Made by a program: the position numbers and the translations under genes | The notes under the pieces: generated by a model | Told to the model about the DNA's origin: nothing | Database searches by the model: none | Seen by the model: only the letters and a program-made list of their open reading frames with translations | Shown here: piece after piece, positions 1 through 12,023 of the stretch | How positions within the stretch are numbered: the stretch's first letter is position 1 | Layout of the letters: each line of letters starts with the position of its first letter | NCBI GenBank assembly: GCA_963585895.1 | Contig: OY757915.1 | Span: 93,896,836 to 93,960,835 of the forward strand | Reading direction: 5' to 3' | Length of the DNA stretch: 64,000 bases | Source of the DNA: Sepioteuthis lessoniana | Lineage: Eukaryota > Mollusca > Cephalopoda > Myopsida > Loliginidae

Positions 1-1890
1 ACACTTAGTTGCAACCGAAGCACTTGTTGTATATTCTGCAAACCATTTTTCTAACTTACTTAACCATTCTTAAAGTTAAAATATAGGCACTTCCAAGGAC
101 TATTTTTTCCTTTTAAATCAATACAATTCACTTAAAAGTTATTACGTTATTTTAAATTTCTTCTAAGACGTTTTAATGTTGGTTTTAGTTAATAAAACCA
201 TTAATAATAACAACAGAAAAATAGATGTCAAAGACAGACTTTAACTTACATAAATATTTTGAATGGCTTGAAATATTGGAAATATTTCTGTCAATAATTT
301 ACTTAAACATCAATGTGATCAATTAGTTTCAACACAAAAACTAATCTCTGTTTTTAAAAATCTTTTAAATTTACAGAAAACAATTCTACAGATTTAATTC
401 GAAGAAAAAATTCGTAAAATATCATTTTTGAAATAAGATACTCTAATAATCTAGTGATAGTCTAAAACAAAAACTCTTGTCAAATTAACTAGTTTTTCTG
501 TTTAATCAATGTATAAGAGTTTTCTCGTTTAAGTTCATCTTTTTTTATTATTTAATAGAATCAGTTTACGTATAATAAAATAGTTTTTAAAAGATTTTAG
601 GGAAATTTAATCGGCCAAGACTGGCCGAAGATTTCGACGAGGAACTTAGTTTATATCACCCCACCGATTAAGACGGATCGTATCAAAAATAAAATATCAA
701 TTAAATGTTGAAATGAATTAGATTTCAAAAAATATTTCGATTTTCAAAAGATTACCCATATTTTTATATTCATAAAAGATAAACTATCGTCACTAATTAA
801 AAAAACATTGATGAGGCCAAACATGAGCGAGTGAACAATTCCATCAAGACGTGAAGATCCCACTGAGATTTAAAGGTCATAGAGAAACAGTATTAGGGTA
901 TTTGAGATATAAATATGATGGCTGACTATTGCTTGTGCATAAAGCGAACTTGACCGCAGATTAAACACACAAGAAAAAGTTATTGATATAAGCGTAACTT
1001 TTTACCTAAACTATTTGCACACATTTTGACTTACAGTAACAATATCTTTTGTAAGAACAAAATACATTTGAACAAACATTACAGTCAAGCAATGTTTTAT
1101 TATTTTCTATTGTATGTAAATTTCAAAAACTTCCAATGGAATAAACCCAAATTTGTTAGAAACTGTATTTTTTATGGTTTTAAACGTGGATATCTTGTAG
1201 CTTAAAAGATTGATGTGATGCAAAAAATAAATAAAAAAATAAAAAAATGGGATCATTTTCGGACTCAGAGACCGAGAGTTATTTAAAAAAATACGAATCA
1301 GATTTAACTTAACGAAAATTGTGTTACCCAGTGATATTTTTTTTTTTTTTTTTACTTTTTGTGTAATTTTTTTAATTTTGTATATTATATTTCATGAAAC
1401 TCAACAAATATAAAAATCATAAGAACAGAATTTTTCATAAATCAGTTGTGAAATCTTGATGCAAAGCAATTAAAAACTTTAAATCAACAAAATTGATAAA
1501 ATTTAGACAAAAAATTAATACTGACACAAAATTAGAAAACCAGACATATCTTATTCAAGTCTTATTTATTTGATTTTTGTATTTGTTGTTTGCATATTTA
1601 TCCAACTCTTTCACCATGACTGGGTGTGACACAAGGTCAATTTTAAAGCGGAAAGTTTTTTCTTCTTGATTGGTTAACTAATCAATGTTAAACAACCCTG
1701 TCTGCCCGAGCTGAATGGAGAACAGATGGATTCATACGTTTCCCAAGGGCCTTAAAGCAAGGTGAAACACGAACAGCGTTTTTTTTTATTCATTTATTTA
1801 TTTATTTACTTATTGCATTTTGATATTATTAATTTTCGGTTTAAATGTTTGCATTTCAAAGCCGTATAAATATGTAAAAAATTATTCTAA
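1..1890. other. AT-rich intergenic DNA, no gene seen
   Basis: No convincing reading frame, tRNA or repeat family member is visible. The stretch is strongly AT-rich with scattered homopolymer runs (a T-run near 1340-1354 and a short TTTA-type run near 1790-1815). Confidence 0.6.
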
Positions 1891-1898
1891 TTTTCTGA

Positions 1899-1972
1899 CA
1901 TATATATATATATATATATATGTGGGGGGGTGCGTGTGTGCGTGTGTGTGTATATATATATATATATATACG
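1899..1972. repeat. (TA)n/(TG)n/(TA)n compound microsatellite
   Basis: A TA run, a short G-run, a TG/CG run and a second TA run follow one another directly. Confidence 0.95.
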
Positions 1973-2240
1973 CATCAGCTCATATAGAGAGAGGTATATA
2001 GATTTAGATTCATTTTGATGCGTAAGAAATAGGCGTAGTGAAATATCTGGCTGGAATGAATGTAATGGCCGATTTTTAAGTTTATATAATAAGTGGAAAA
2101 ACTTATGGCTTAAGTATATTTCTGGTGAAGGACGACGATGAGGAACTACACTTGATTTTCAAAACAAAGTCCACAGGGTTACGCTCTGATCAAGGCCGAA
2201 ATGACGGAAAGCAACTCTTTGATTTTACTCAAAATGTGCA

Positions 2241-2655
2241 TAGCCCAGTCGGCTGTGGCTGCAGAATACACTGACTGCACCACTGCAAAAAGTAAAATTT
2301 CCCTAACGAGTGTCCTGATATGACACTAAACAATATGATGGTGAGGCTCCAGTTGTGTTGGAGCTTTGGAAAATGTGGAGTACCCCTTCATTGACATCGC
2401 TCCCTGGTCCACACTGGCCCAGAGCAGTAGGACCTGATAGGGTCCTATCTATGGATCAAATAGAACTGTTTGAGGTTTAAACTGTACTTATGCTAAACTG
2501 AATTGTTTGAAATATAATTGTTTTTACATTAAACTGTGTACTTCTGTTAAACTGAATTGTTTGAAATAGGACTGTTTATATGTTTTAAAATGGATTTAGC
2601 ATTAAATAACCAACGGTGGTTGATATCTCATAAAACCAAACCAAACTAAACCAAA
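2241..2655 (+). mobile_element. HRT retroposon copy 1, with target-site duplication
   Basis: Head starts TAGCCCAGTCGG, which fits the pol III A-box consensus TRGCNNAGYNGG. A body of tandem TTGAAATAGAACTGT-type units follows, then the tail with hairpin words near 2599-2630 and a CCAAACTAAACC tail. The 11-bp word CAAAATGTGCA lies exactly on both sides (2230-2240 and 2656-2666), which is a target-site duplication. The boundaries of this copy therefore define the family ends. The stem 1 arms are CAGTCGG and CTGACTG, which pair with one G-U wobble. No coding capacity is seen. Confidence 0.8.
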
Positions 2656-2666
2656 CAAAATGTGCA

Positions 2667-2870
2667 AAAGAGTAGTGGTTAACGTACTAAACTGCAATAT
2701 TGTAGTTAGCGAGTTCGAATTCCAGTCACGCTACAGAGTTCCAGCTATGGATTAAATAGTACCATTACTGTTCTTCAACAAGTATGGCTTCGGCATTAGA
2801 TAACCCAAGAAGGTTGATATGCTATTAAACAAGGAAACAAAATGAAACCAAACCTCAAAATAAACAGATT
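2667..2870 (+). mobile_element. SINE-B copy 1 (tRNA-derived SINE)
   Basis: The tRNA-like head has A-box-like AGTAGTGGTTAACG and B-box-like GAGTTCGAATTCC. The body has GCTATGGATTAAATAGTACC and the tail is the shared hairpin (GGCATTAGATAACC ... GGTTGATATGC). It starts directly after the downstream duplication of HRT copy 1, so the two are separate insertions. Confidence 0.75.
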
Positions 2871-3082
2871 CTACACTCTGATTCTTACCAGAATTGTTGA
2901 TCCACCCATAAATTATAGTCGCTTAGACGAAGAATATGATTGTTAACAAATCATAAATCATTTACTGTACTGGTTCTTTCATGCATCCTTCCAGCTTCCC
3001 GGATTAAAACCTTTACGTTTTCATATCAGAACCAATCATGTCACAAGTCTTTAATTACCCCCAAGTTCTACTATTAGCATCG

Positions 3083-4267
3083 TTTGCACCAAACCTCCCA
3101 GTCTGTGGGGGCTGTAGAATACATCGACTGTATCTCCTACAAAAGAGTAAAACTCCACTAAAAAAACGGGGATATCTCACGTATGACACTAAACTGTCTG
3201 ATGGAGAGGCTCCAATCTTGGAGATCTGAGGAATGTGGATTACTCTTTCATTGCCATTACTTCCTGTTATGGTACTATCTATGGATCAAATAGATTTGTT
3301 TAGAAATTATCTGTATTCGATAGGAATACTTAATATCAAATACATCCCAGTAAGCAGGGTCTGTAAGATACACCGATTGCATCTCTGCAGAGGACCCCTC
3401 CGCACCTCCATCGAGTGTTCTGGTTATGAGGCTAAACCATCTAATTAGCCCTGGAGAATGTGGAGTACCCCTTCATTGCTTTTACTCCCAGAGCTACTCT
3501 GACCCGGTGTGGTAGTACCAAATAAAGTTCCATCAATGGTTCAAATAGAAATGTTTAACACTTTGAGAGCAAACAAATGACAAATGTTAATTTGAATTGT
3601 ATTGCATAGAAATACTTGAAACCAATTAACGGTGTGCAAATAAAACTATTGGTGTTAGTTAGCAAGTCATTTAAGTGTGTGCAAACAAATTATTTATACT
3701 AAATAGAATTATTCGTGTTAGATATGAATACTGGGGATCCTTTAACTTTGTGCAAATCAATGAATAATATTGAATAGAATTATTAGTGCTGAATAGCAAT
3801 ACATGAAACCATTTAACGGTGTGCAAATAGAATTGATAATGTGAGCAATACTTAAAACCACTTCACTGTGTACAAACAAAGGAGTTATGTTAAATTGAAT
3901 TATTTGTGCTATAAAGCAATACTTGAAACCATTTAACTATGCACAAAAAAATAGCAATCCTATGCTCAAACAAATTAACTCTAATTCATTAAAAATTAAG
4001 ATTACCAACAAACTATTTACTTATAAATCGTATATGTATAACCATTTAACAGTGTGTAAACAAATGACTGATGTTAAATTAAATTGTTAGTATTAAATAG
4101 CAATAATTGTAACCATTTACTTTTGTGCAGACAAATGAGCTCTGGTTTGTTTAAAAATACTACAAACTTTTTCCCAAGCGATAAATATTTAATATATGTT
4201 TAAACAGGATTTGGGATTAAATAACCTACAAGGGTTGATATGCTATAAAACCCAACCAATCAACCTT
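3083..4267 (+). mobile_element. HRT retroposon, two heads and one tail (71-bp body subfamily)
   Basis: One head begins near 3088 and a second near 3346, but only one tail is present (near 4198-4265). The body between is a decayed tandem array of about 71-bp units with the recurrent words TGTGCAAACAAATGA, AATTATTAGTGTTAAATAG and AATACTTGAAACCATTTAA. The first unit lacks a tail and abuts the next head, the same dimer form seen near 53.3 kb and 55.2 kb. Short open frames across the heads are read-through. Confidence 0.7.
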
Positions 4268-4359
4268 AATACCATATAACTAAATTATTTATCCTAAGAA
4301 TAGTTACTTGAAAGCGTTATTCTTTAAGGATTATTATTATTATCATTTTTATCATTGTG

Positions 4360-4450
4360 TTTAAAATAGATAGGAATACTTGAAACCATACAACTGTGCA
4401 AATTATTTCTATTCGATCGGAATACTTGATATCATATAATTGTCCGCAAA
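4360..4450 (+). repeat. HRT body fragment
   Basis: Carries the words GGAATACTTGAAACCATA and AACTGTGCAAATTATT of the 71-bp subfamily body, with no head or tail. Confidence 0.5.
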
Positions 4451-5089
4451 AACCATTAAGAAACAATAACACAAAAAAATGGGAAAATAAACGTATAATG
4501 AATATAATTCCCTAAACTTAAAGTAAATAACTCTTAACAGCTTGACATGCCGTTAAAATCAATCGATCTTTTGCATCTGGCTCATCTTTCTTTTTTTTAT
4601 CCATTGTAAGATCCTTGCTTATCTCTTTCCACACCCAACATATCCTCTAATAACATTTCTAAGTAACGAACAGACCTCACAAATATATTCCACAAGATGT
4701 GGTCAAATACTTATGTAGTTCGCTTGAATGTATCTCCCATAGCATCACTCGTCAATGTCAGATGGTACACGACTTTGGCAAGAAATAATCAAGTACTGAT
4801 TATTTGTTAATTAGTTTTAATCGTATAAACATTATCAAAGTCACAATATGCTTGAAAAAATTACTGAAATGATTAAACACGTCATCATATAGTTTATCAA
4901 CTCGGAATGTCAGATTTGTTTATGAAAGCCTGACCAAAACATCATCTGACAGATTGTCTTTAGCAAATGAATACAGCATCATGTTTGTCGATGAAAGTGT
5001 GTTCAGCCACACGGACATAATTTAAACAAGATATTCACCTAAACTTAGAACAGATGTCGGTTATTAATAGGAACGGCGACTTTGGTTAA
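4451..5089. other. AT-rich intergenic DNA, no gene seen
   Basis: No supported reading frame or repeat family membership. The sequence looks single-copy within this window. Confidence 0.5.
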
Positions 5090-5722
5090 TAGAGGTTGGT
5101 TGGTTGGTTTGTTGGTCCTTAGTTAGTTGGTAGGCTGGCTGGCTGGTGCTTGCTCGGTTGTTTGGTTTTTATTTAGGTGGTTGGTAGGTTGGTTCTTAGT
5201 TGGTTGGTTAGATGGTTCTTGCCTGACTGTTGGGTTTTTAGTTGGTTGGTTGGTTGGTTCTTAGTTGTTAGTTCTTACTAGGTTATTTGGTTTTAATTTA
5301 GTTGGTTGGTTGGTTGGACCTTAGTGTTGGTAGGCTGGTTAATTATTTCCTGGTTATTTGGTTTTAATTTAGTTGGTTGGTTGGTTCTTGCCTGGTTTGT
5401 GGGTTTTTATTTGGTTGGTTGGTTGGTTGGTTGGTTCTTGCCCGGTTATTTGGTTTTAATTTGGTTAGTTGGTTGGCTGGTTGGCTGGTTTTTGCCCGTT
5501 TGTTTGGTTTTATTTTGGTTGGTTGGTTGTTTGGTTCTTGCCTGGTTATTTGTTTTATATTGGTTGGTTGGTTGGTTGGTTGGTTCTTGGTTGGTTAAAT
5601 GGTTCTTACCTGGTTGTTGGGTTTTTATTTGGTTGTTTGGTTGGTTAGTCTTTAGTTGTTCCGTGGTTGGTTGGTTCTTGGTTAATTAGTCGGTCGGTTG
5701 GTTTATTGGTTTTACTGTATGT
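5090..5722 (+). repeat. Degenerate (TTGG)n array with a longer period
   Basis: A 630-base stretch dominated by TTGG/GGTT, strongly T+G on the plus strand. The words TTCTTGCCTGGTTATTTGG and TTTTAATTTGGTTGG recur at roughly 60-75 bp, giving a higher-order period. The long hydrophobic frame across it (repeated VGWL/WLVGW) is a repeat artefact, since overlapping frames give the same kind of peptide. Confidence 0.85.
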
Positions 5723-5883
5723 CGGCCCTTGGTGGATTATTTTATGCTGAATATAGTTTAACACTTATAGTCTCCAATAATATACGGTACAAAAATGTGT
5801 CCTCGTAATTATCTTAAACAAGTAAGGTCTGCATATCTAATTACAATATCTCTGTTTTGAGAGAGAATATATTGATGTAGTTC

Positions 5884-6020
5884 AGAATCATTTAAAACAT
5901 TATCCCAATAAGATCTATATAACCCATAGATAGGACTCTAACAGACACTACCACTTCGAGTCGAGGTGGACCTGGGCGTAACGCCAACGATGGGTTAACT
6001 CCACACGACCCAAAATTCTT
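5884..6020 (-). mobile_element. HRT head fragment
   Basis: Reverse complement of the head: CCCATAGATAGGACTCTAAC, then a GGTGGACCTGGGCGTAACGCC-like segment, then an AACTCCACA segment. Body and tail are absent. Confidence 0.6.
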
Positions 6021-6840
6021 GAACAAAAGTTTTCCATATACGATACAAAAATGTACCTTCACAAATATCCATGTTATGGGGACATATCCTACCATACCCC
6101 AAAGATGGACTCATCCAACCTAAACATATTCGCCGAGCTTAGCTCGCTAGGAGAAGAAAACTTCTCGTTTCTTACGAGACATTTGACAAGCCGAGAACGG
6201 CTAGTACTTCCTTTGTATAACATCCTTTTTCTTCTAATACAATAAGGTTCACCTATCATCCGTTGTTTGAGTTATTCTTCCACCGGTCTTATCTGAAGAC
6301 CACAACAGTAGTCATGGAGAGAAAGAAACAGAGTATGAAAACAGAGCCGCCCGCGTTAGACAGAGAAACATGTCATGAGGAGAGAAGTAAGCAGAGACTG
6401 ACCTTGAATTTTCCTTCTGGTTGTTCTGTTGTAGTTCTAACGTGCTAGTTCGCTGGTTTGGGCTCAACAGTTACGCGTCTGGTGTAAGACCCCTTTTTGG
6501 AGCTCCCCCACACCAAAATGGGGGCCTCAACTTTCGACTATCTTCTCATTGCCCTGGCTAGTGTTCACTCTCGTCTTTACCTCGTCAAGTCTCCGAGCCA
6601 ACTAACTTTGAAACCCGAGTCGTCCCCTTACTTCCGCCTGGTGTCGGAGGGAGGACATATCCGTTTCCTGTGGTTCCACACCCATGCATAGGACTTGGGA
6701 CCTTCAGGGAAGGGATTGTAGTCATTTTTAATTACTATACTCATTCGCCTGTGACTGGCTTACCTACCACGAGTGCTTTGGCCTGAGTAACTCAGAGGTC
6801 AGCAGGCCGTTCCCGTAGACTCTCTATCAGCTTTTTTTCG
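6021..6840. other. Unassigned GC-richer stretch
   Basis: More GC-rich than the surroundings, with short open frames on the plus strand (6051-6245, 6263-6448, 6497-6691) that match no family I recognise. It could be an old repeat or host transcribed sequence. No splice-supported exon can be argued. Confidence 0.3.
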
Positions 6841-6844
6841 TTTT

Positions 6845-6846
<2 letters not shown>

Positions 6847-6888
<42 letters not shown>
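6847..6888 (+). repeat. (CT)n microsatellite
   Basis: About 20 uninterrupted CT units. Confidence 0.95.
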
Positions 6889-6889
<1 letters not shown>

Positions 6890-6957
6890 TCCCTAGAAAT
6901 TCTTTTTATAACTTGAACCAAAAAATAATCAAAAGTAATTTTAAATAATTTGTCTAA

Positions 6958-7010
6958 AAAAAATTTGGCATTAAATAACCATGAAGGGTTTATATGCCAT
7001 CAAACTAAAA
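6958..7010 (+). repeat. Orphan shared-tail hairpin
   Basis: Only the terminal TTTGGCATTAAATAACC ... ATATGCCAT hairpin and an A-rich tail are present. This is what an extremely 5'-truncated HRT or SINE-B insertion would leave. Confidence 0.6.
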
Positions 7011-7915
7011 AAAAAATTATCTGTCTCTGTCTGTCTATGTCAGTCTATTTATATCTATCAATCTAAGAAACAAAATTATTAGAAAAATAAGATTGAAAAT
7101 GAATCACTTTCGTGATACATTTTCAATCTAATTTATTTAAAAATGTGTTGACTTGCTTAATAAGCAATTGTTTTGTTGATAGTTTTTATTCTTATCGTCG
7201 ACTCCGATAGTTTTTATATCAAGCTTGACCTTCTCTCCAACGGCAACGTTCGCCTTATTATAAAATCAACAATCTACCTAAAAGGTCGATTCAGTTTTCC
7301 TCAAAAATAAGATAAACATATAGAAGCCATGTTCTTCACAGAACCGAATCTTCAGGTTGTCTTCATTTTTTTCTTTTAACTTTTTTATTGTAAGATAATA
7401 TTTTATTTATTTTTATTTGCTATTTCTGTTGCTATTAATTTATAAATTAAAAAAGAAATAGAAACAAATCAGCAATGATTTATTTTAGAATTTCCTTTAC
7501 AGTTTAAATTCGTATAACGGTTATGGGCGCAACTTGCATTGAATAAGCAGACGATTAAAATTGTTTCCATTCTTTACCAAAATTGTCTGTAATTTAAAAT
7601 TACCCAGATTAGATTGCAAATGGAGGACAATTAAAGTTACGTATTATGTTTAAGGAGACTGATCAAAATTTTATTGAAACACTTTAAACCGTTTTGGAGA
7701 CAATTAATTATTTAATGTACTGTTATTTAATCGGGACTCGTCGCCATTTTGAAGCGATCGGTAACAAGGATTCATATTTTTTATCTAACAATTGCGAATT
7801 AGCTCTTTTCTCTGAACCAGATTGCTTGAATTAAATTGGATTGTAGAATGATGTCACAATTATCATATGAACTGAGGCGAATAATTAAAGAAAAAGGAAT
7901 TAGTCACTTGCAAAG
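7011..7915. other. AT-rich DNA, no gene seen
   Basis: No gene or repeat family recognised. An inverted word pair near 7096-7126 (GAATCACTTTCGTGATACATTTTC type) is a local hairpin. Confidence 0.4.
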
Positions 7916-7998
7916 CTTAGCATGCAGCGTGAATCGAACACAAAAACAATAGTGTGCAAGCCTGACTTTTTAACCATTACACTAATCATAGTTCCTAA
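7916..7998 (-). repeat. tRNA-like sequence, probably a SINE head
   Basis: On the minus strand an A-box-like TAGTGTAATGGTTAAAA is followed about 25 bases later by GTTCGATTCAC, a good B box. No clover-leaf with a proper acceptor stem is evident, so a SINE head is more likely than a tRNA gene. Confidence 0.45.
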
Positions 7999-8276
7999 GA
8001 ATCCCTGCAAATACATAACTTGATTCCATTACACTGGCCAATAAATTAAAGAATTTTTGGTGACTTTGGGTGTTGTTTTCGGCTAATTTAGGCTCATTGG
8101 TTTCAGAAATGGCATCCGTGTTTGCCCATCAAGTTATCTTTTTATTCTGAGACACATTATTAAAATTTTAATCCTGTTAATTTTCTAATGTGATATTTCT
8201 GAGAGTTAGAATTTTAAATAGCGTCAGTTTTAGCTAAAAAATATCTAAATATATTTCAGTACAACCATAACATATA

Positions 8277-8480
8277 CAAGGGTCGTTCAAAAAATTCTAA
8301 GCTTTTCCAAGAATTCCGATTTGTCGCACGCCTCTCAATCAGCCTCAAATGCACAGAATTAAGATAGAAATCTGAATTAGTTTTTCCAGTTTTATCAGAA
8401 GTGACAGTGTGTTACAAGAAGAATTTTCAGCCATGGCTCTTCTTCCTAGGAAAGGCTTTGAACTTTTTCAACAACCCTTG
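8277..8480. mobile_element. mariner-type MITE
   Basis: The left end CAAGGGTCGTTCAAAAA and the right end (read inward) CAAGGGTTGTTGAAAAAG form terminal inverted repeats. TA dinucleotides flank both sides (8275-8276 and 8481-8482). It is 204 bp long and non-coding. TA duplication and a GGGTCGTTCAAAAA-type end are typical of the IS630/Tc1/mariner superfamily. Confidence 0.8.
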
Positions 8481-8647
8481 TATCCATTGTGTTGACAGAC
8501 GATATTTGTCAAAATTTGTTCAAAAGGTTTTGATTGATTTTAACATGTCAACCCGTCAAGAGTTATTTTAAACCTAGAGGTTAGGGAATTGGGCTCATTG
8601 TACATTTTTTGTCGAGTTGTTTTATAAGGGTTTTTTTTTCACACGGT

Positions 8648-9462
8648 CATCTCGAATAAAACTAATTTTTAAACAGATCTATTTGACTCATAGATGGGAT
8701 CGTAACAGATCTATTTGACTCATAGATAGGATCCCAACAGATCTATTTGACTTATAGATGGGATCCTAATAGTTCTATTTGACTCATAGATAGGATTCTA
8801 ACTGATCTATTTGACTCACAGATGGGATTCTAACTGATCTATTTGACTCACAGATGGGATTTTAACTGATCTATTTGACTCACAGATGGGATTTTAACTG
8901 ATCTATTTGACTCACAGATGATATTCTAACTGATCTATTTGACTCATAGATGGGATCCTAACAGATCTATTTGACTTAGAGATAGGATCCTAACAGATCT
9001 ATTTGACTCATAGATAGGATCCTAATAGTTCTATTTGACTTATAGATGGGATCCTAACAGATCTATTTGACTTTTAGATGGGATCGTAACAGATCTATTT
9101 GACTCATAGATAGGATCCTAACAGATCTATTTGACTTATAGATGGGATCCTAACAGATCTATTTGACTTATAGATGGGATCGTAACAGATCTATTTGACT
9201 CACAGATGGGGTTCCAACTGATTTAGTTTACTCAGAGATGGTATCCTAACAGATACTAATATTACGGGTTCGAGTGGACCTGGAATTAATTACCATGAAA
9301 AGATACTCCACACTTTTTAGAGCAACAGAACTGAAGCCTTAACAGCAGATGCAATTAAGTGTCATACTCAGAGAACCCTTTTATCTTTATAAGGGTTTTT
9401 CCTCTTTGTATGAGATACAGTCAGGGTATTTAATCCCCACCGATAGTTGTGCTAATATATGA
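8648..9462 (-). mobile_element. HRT copy carrying an 18-unit 32-bp tandem array
   Basis: From about 8671 to 9245 there are 18 consecutive units of about 32 bp with core CTATTTGACTCATAGATGG. This is the reverse complement of the head/body junction of HRT (CTATCTATGGGTCAAATAG). The rest of a minus-strand head follows to about 9460. The tail side ends in ordinary AT-rich DNA. A segment of the element, not its usual body repeat, has been amplified. Confidence 0.8.
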
Positions 9463-10512
9463 CGATTTACTGCTTCTTTTATATCATAAGGAAGAGATCA
9501 CAGCACTTATTTACTAAAATGTATACTTCATGTTTATTTACAAATGGATCGAAATACTGCAAGTGAGTGAGAGAGAGAGAGAGAGGCTAAAAGGCGGACA
9601 AAAGACTGCTATTATTGACACCATTTCTTCTTATTGACACCATATGACACAGAAGAAGAGAAAGTAGGTGGAACAAGTGTATTAAATCAACAGAAAATAT
9701 ATACAAAATACGAGAGTGAGTACATCAGGTAGAAGTGTCTGTCTGAAACTATCCCATTCGACTGCTGGGAGGAAGTCGGTATTTGTCGTACGTCCCACCG
9801 ACCGGACGAGTGTGACCTTTTTAGGTGGGTCCCGGTGCAGGGCTTGTAGCCCAGACACTCTCAGCAGTTCCAAAAATGCCTCGGGCACCGTTGGTATTCC
9901 ACTAAGAAAAGGCACCTCCAGCGCCAGGCGAAAATCCTAACCCCTCCAAGGAGAGTTAGAGCCTGAGAGGGACGGCCCACAAAGGCTCTAGAATGACGGT
10001 CAAGTGCAGCTCGACTGACTGCCAGCGGAGCCAGAACACACCCGACTAGATCCGTGTACCGACCAACACGGCCGACTGAGGTGTGTCCCTGCCCATCGCT
10101 GGGAGGAAATCACCCCGAGAGTAAATAGGGTTAGTATTTATGAAGGAAGAGAAATTCTTTATCGTGTTGATAGGTCTCAGTAACATTAACCTATGTTGTG
10201 ATTCTATACTCAGAACCCCATTTCACAGTCTTGACCAAGACCCCATCTCAACGCGAGGTCACTGGTCCCCAGTGCCATGCACAAGGCATTTTCTGCTCTG
10301 ATTGCCCGCTTCTCCTGACTAATCGCCTGTCCAGTGGGAATTTAAACTGTGTGCTTATGTAATATTTTCAATAACCACGCGTCCTTCTGATTCTTAATTC
10401 ACGTGATTCATTTCTGCTGTCACCTTGTTTACACAGGTGGAATATCCTGTTCAGAAATTCACAGCTAACATGCTGTCAAAGGTCAGTATATAACATTCTC
10501 ACAAATAAACCA
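9463..10512. other. Unassigned region with a GC-rich core (about 9720-10130)
   Basis: A short (GA)n run lies at about 9567-9584. The 9720-10130 core is clearly GC- and CpG-richer than its surroundings and has open frames on both strands (minus 9682-9915, plus 9716-9940) that match nothing I recognise. It is either an old repeat or part of a transcribed host sequence. Confidence 0.3.
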
Positions 10513-10627
10513 GCTTAAACAAAACCTCTTGCTGTCAGTCCTAGGTTATGCAGCAGAGATTCGGTTCGAGCCAGCGTTAGATCATCAGCGTAATCTACAT
10601 CCATAATCGTTTCAGTGGGATATCGTT
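10513..10627 (-). pseudogene. LINE-R reverse-transcriptase fragment (YADD motif)
   Basis: The minus strand encodes TETIMDVDYADDLTLARTES, containing the YADD catalytic motif of non-LTR reverse transcriptases (codons near 10580-10591). ESLLHNL then matches the region just after the motif in RTE-like LINEs. The frame runs only about 35 residues before a stop, so it is a short internal scrap of the family whose 3' ends occur elsewhere here. Confidence 0.65.
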
Positions 10628-11094
10628 ATCTGTTTTGCTTTCTCTTTTTGTGTGAAACCATTTTCTTTCATTAGATCTATTAATGTTAGTCGTACGTAAT
10701 ACCTGATATTCCGTGACATGGGGTGATTTGGGCTATAAGGGTCTGTGGCACTACGTGCGGTTAAATATTTAATTAATGTATAAAAATTGAAATATATATA
10801 TGAAATTTAATGTGTATCTCAAAAACAAAGGGATCCTTAAAATAAGTATATTTTTGTTCAAAGCTTGTATTGATCTGGGAGAGCTGGTTGATAGTTTCTG
10901 AGGGTCAGTTAAGTGCGGGACGCTTGTTTTTGGTTTTGAGGGTCGACAGGTTTTGTTTAATTTTCATTTTGACAACTACATCCGTCGATCATAATGATAA
11001 GAAGGATCATTTCGTGCAGCGTATTTTTCTGGTCCTTATTTTGAAGATCAATGTCAAAAAGGAGATTTAATTATAAATAAAGGTGAGCTGGGCA
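10628..11094. other. No gene seen
   Basis: AT-rich sequence. The 66-codon frame at 10870-11070 has no recognisable domain and is probably chance. Confidence 0.45.
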
Positions 11095-11660
11095 TGGCTC
11101 ATCGAGTCGGGTGAGACTGGGAGTTTTTGGTTCAACCCCATTACTGTTCCCATTGGTCAAAGCGTCTAAGAAGGGTTTTCCCTGTGCCTGTGAGATATGG
11201 TCCTGAACTAGGATTGGCTGACCAATGGGAATATGACTCCTGATTGTCTTTTATTAGAAAACCAATCAGAAACCTTTTTGATCCAGATATTGATCTATTA
11301 AAATAGGATGTTAAAATGGGTCATCAGAGAGAACAAGAAAAGGGACCAGAAAACAACTCGAGACTGCCAAACTTTTCTATTCTTGACCCGAGGCACTCTG
11401 AATAACATTCCGGCTATTAAAATTCAAAGTCCGAGACTTTTAGAGATATCATAATCATACGAACCGCATCTAATTGTCACATTTCTCTCTCAATATTCTT
11501 CTTCTGTTCGCCAGAAAAGCAAACATTGTTGCGTTATTGTCTCACAAAAGTGTTTCAATAAAACCATTTTTGTTAAATTTTTAGCAACGGGGTTTTCTGT
11601 TTATTATTTGAGTTGCTAGACAATCTAGCCACTCATATTATCATACCATCAGAAGAAGAT
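11095..11660 (+). mobile_element. Possible solo LTR or LTR-plus-leader fossil (tentative)
   Basis: The layout resembles an LTR: an upstream regulatory-like part, a TATA-like ATTAAAATAGG near 11278-11288, and an AATAAA signal near 11557 followed by a T-rich stretch. I cannot find a second copy or a matching internal region in the window, so family and ends are uncertain. A promoter-to-poly(A) unit of another repeat is an alternative. Confidence 0.25.
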
Positions 11661-12023
11661 CCGGCTGAATTGCGTCAACCTCCATTCGTGGATCTTTCAA
11701 ACACAGCGTGAGCACGGAAGAACTTGACAAAAGCAAAAGTCGGAAGCAAATGTGGTAGTCACGAACACAACAGCCACAACAAGTACTGTGACTAGTAGTC
11801 ACACCACATTGGGCTCCGTGACTAGCATAGGACCACAGGTCTACAGGATTACAAAGAAGGAAGGACTGACTTTCAAAAAGTTCATTCCATATTTTTTTTA
11901 CTATTTATATAATCAGATGCATTCGTCTTTAGGATTTATGCATGCAACGTCTTACATCTAAGCAAACAGAAGGTGTCTACTTTTAGAATGTTGCTCAATC
12001 ATTGGCTTTTAGTTTTGTTACTT

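Noticed and set aside
5306-5689. 127-codon hydrophobic open frame that looks like a membrane protein
   Set aside because: It is the translation of a degenerate TTGG array; an overlapping frame gives the same VGWL-type peptide.
8671-9245. CRISPR array (18 repeats of 32 bp)
   Set aside because: No spacers; unit derives from the HRT element on either side.
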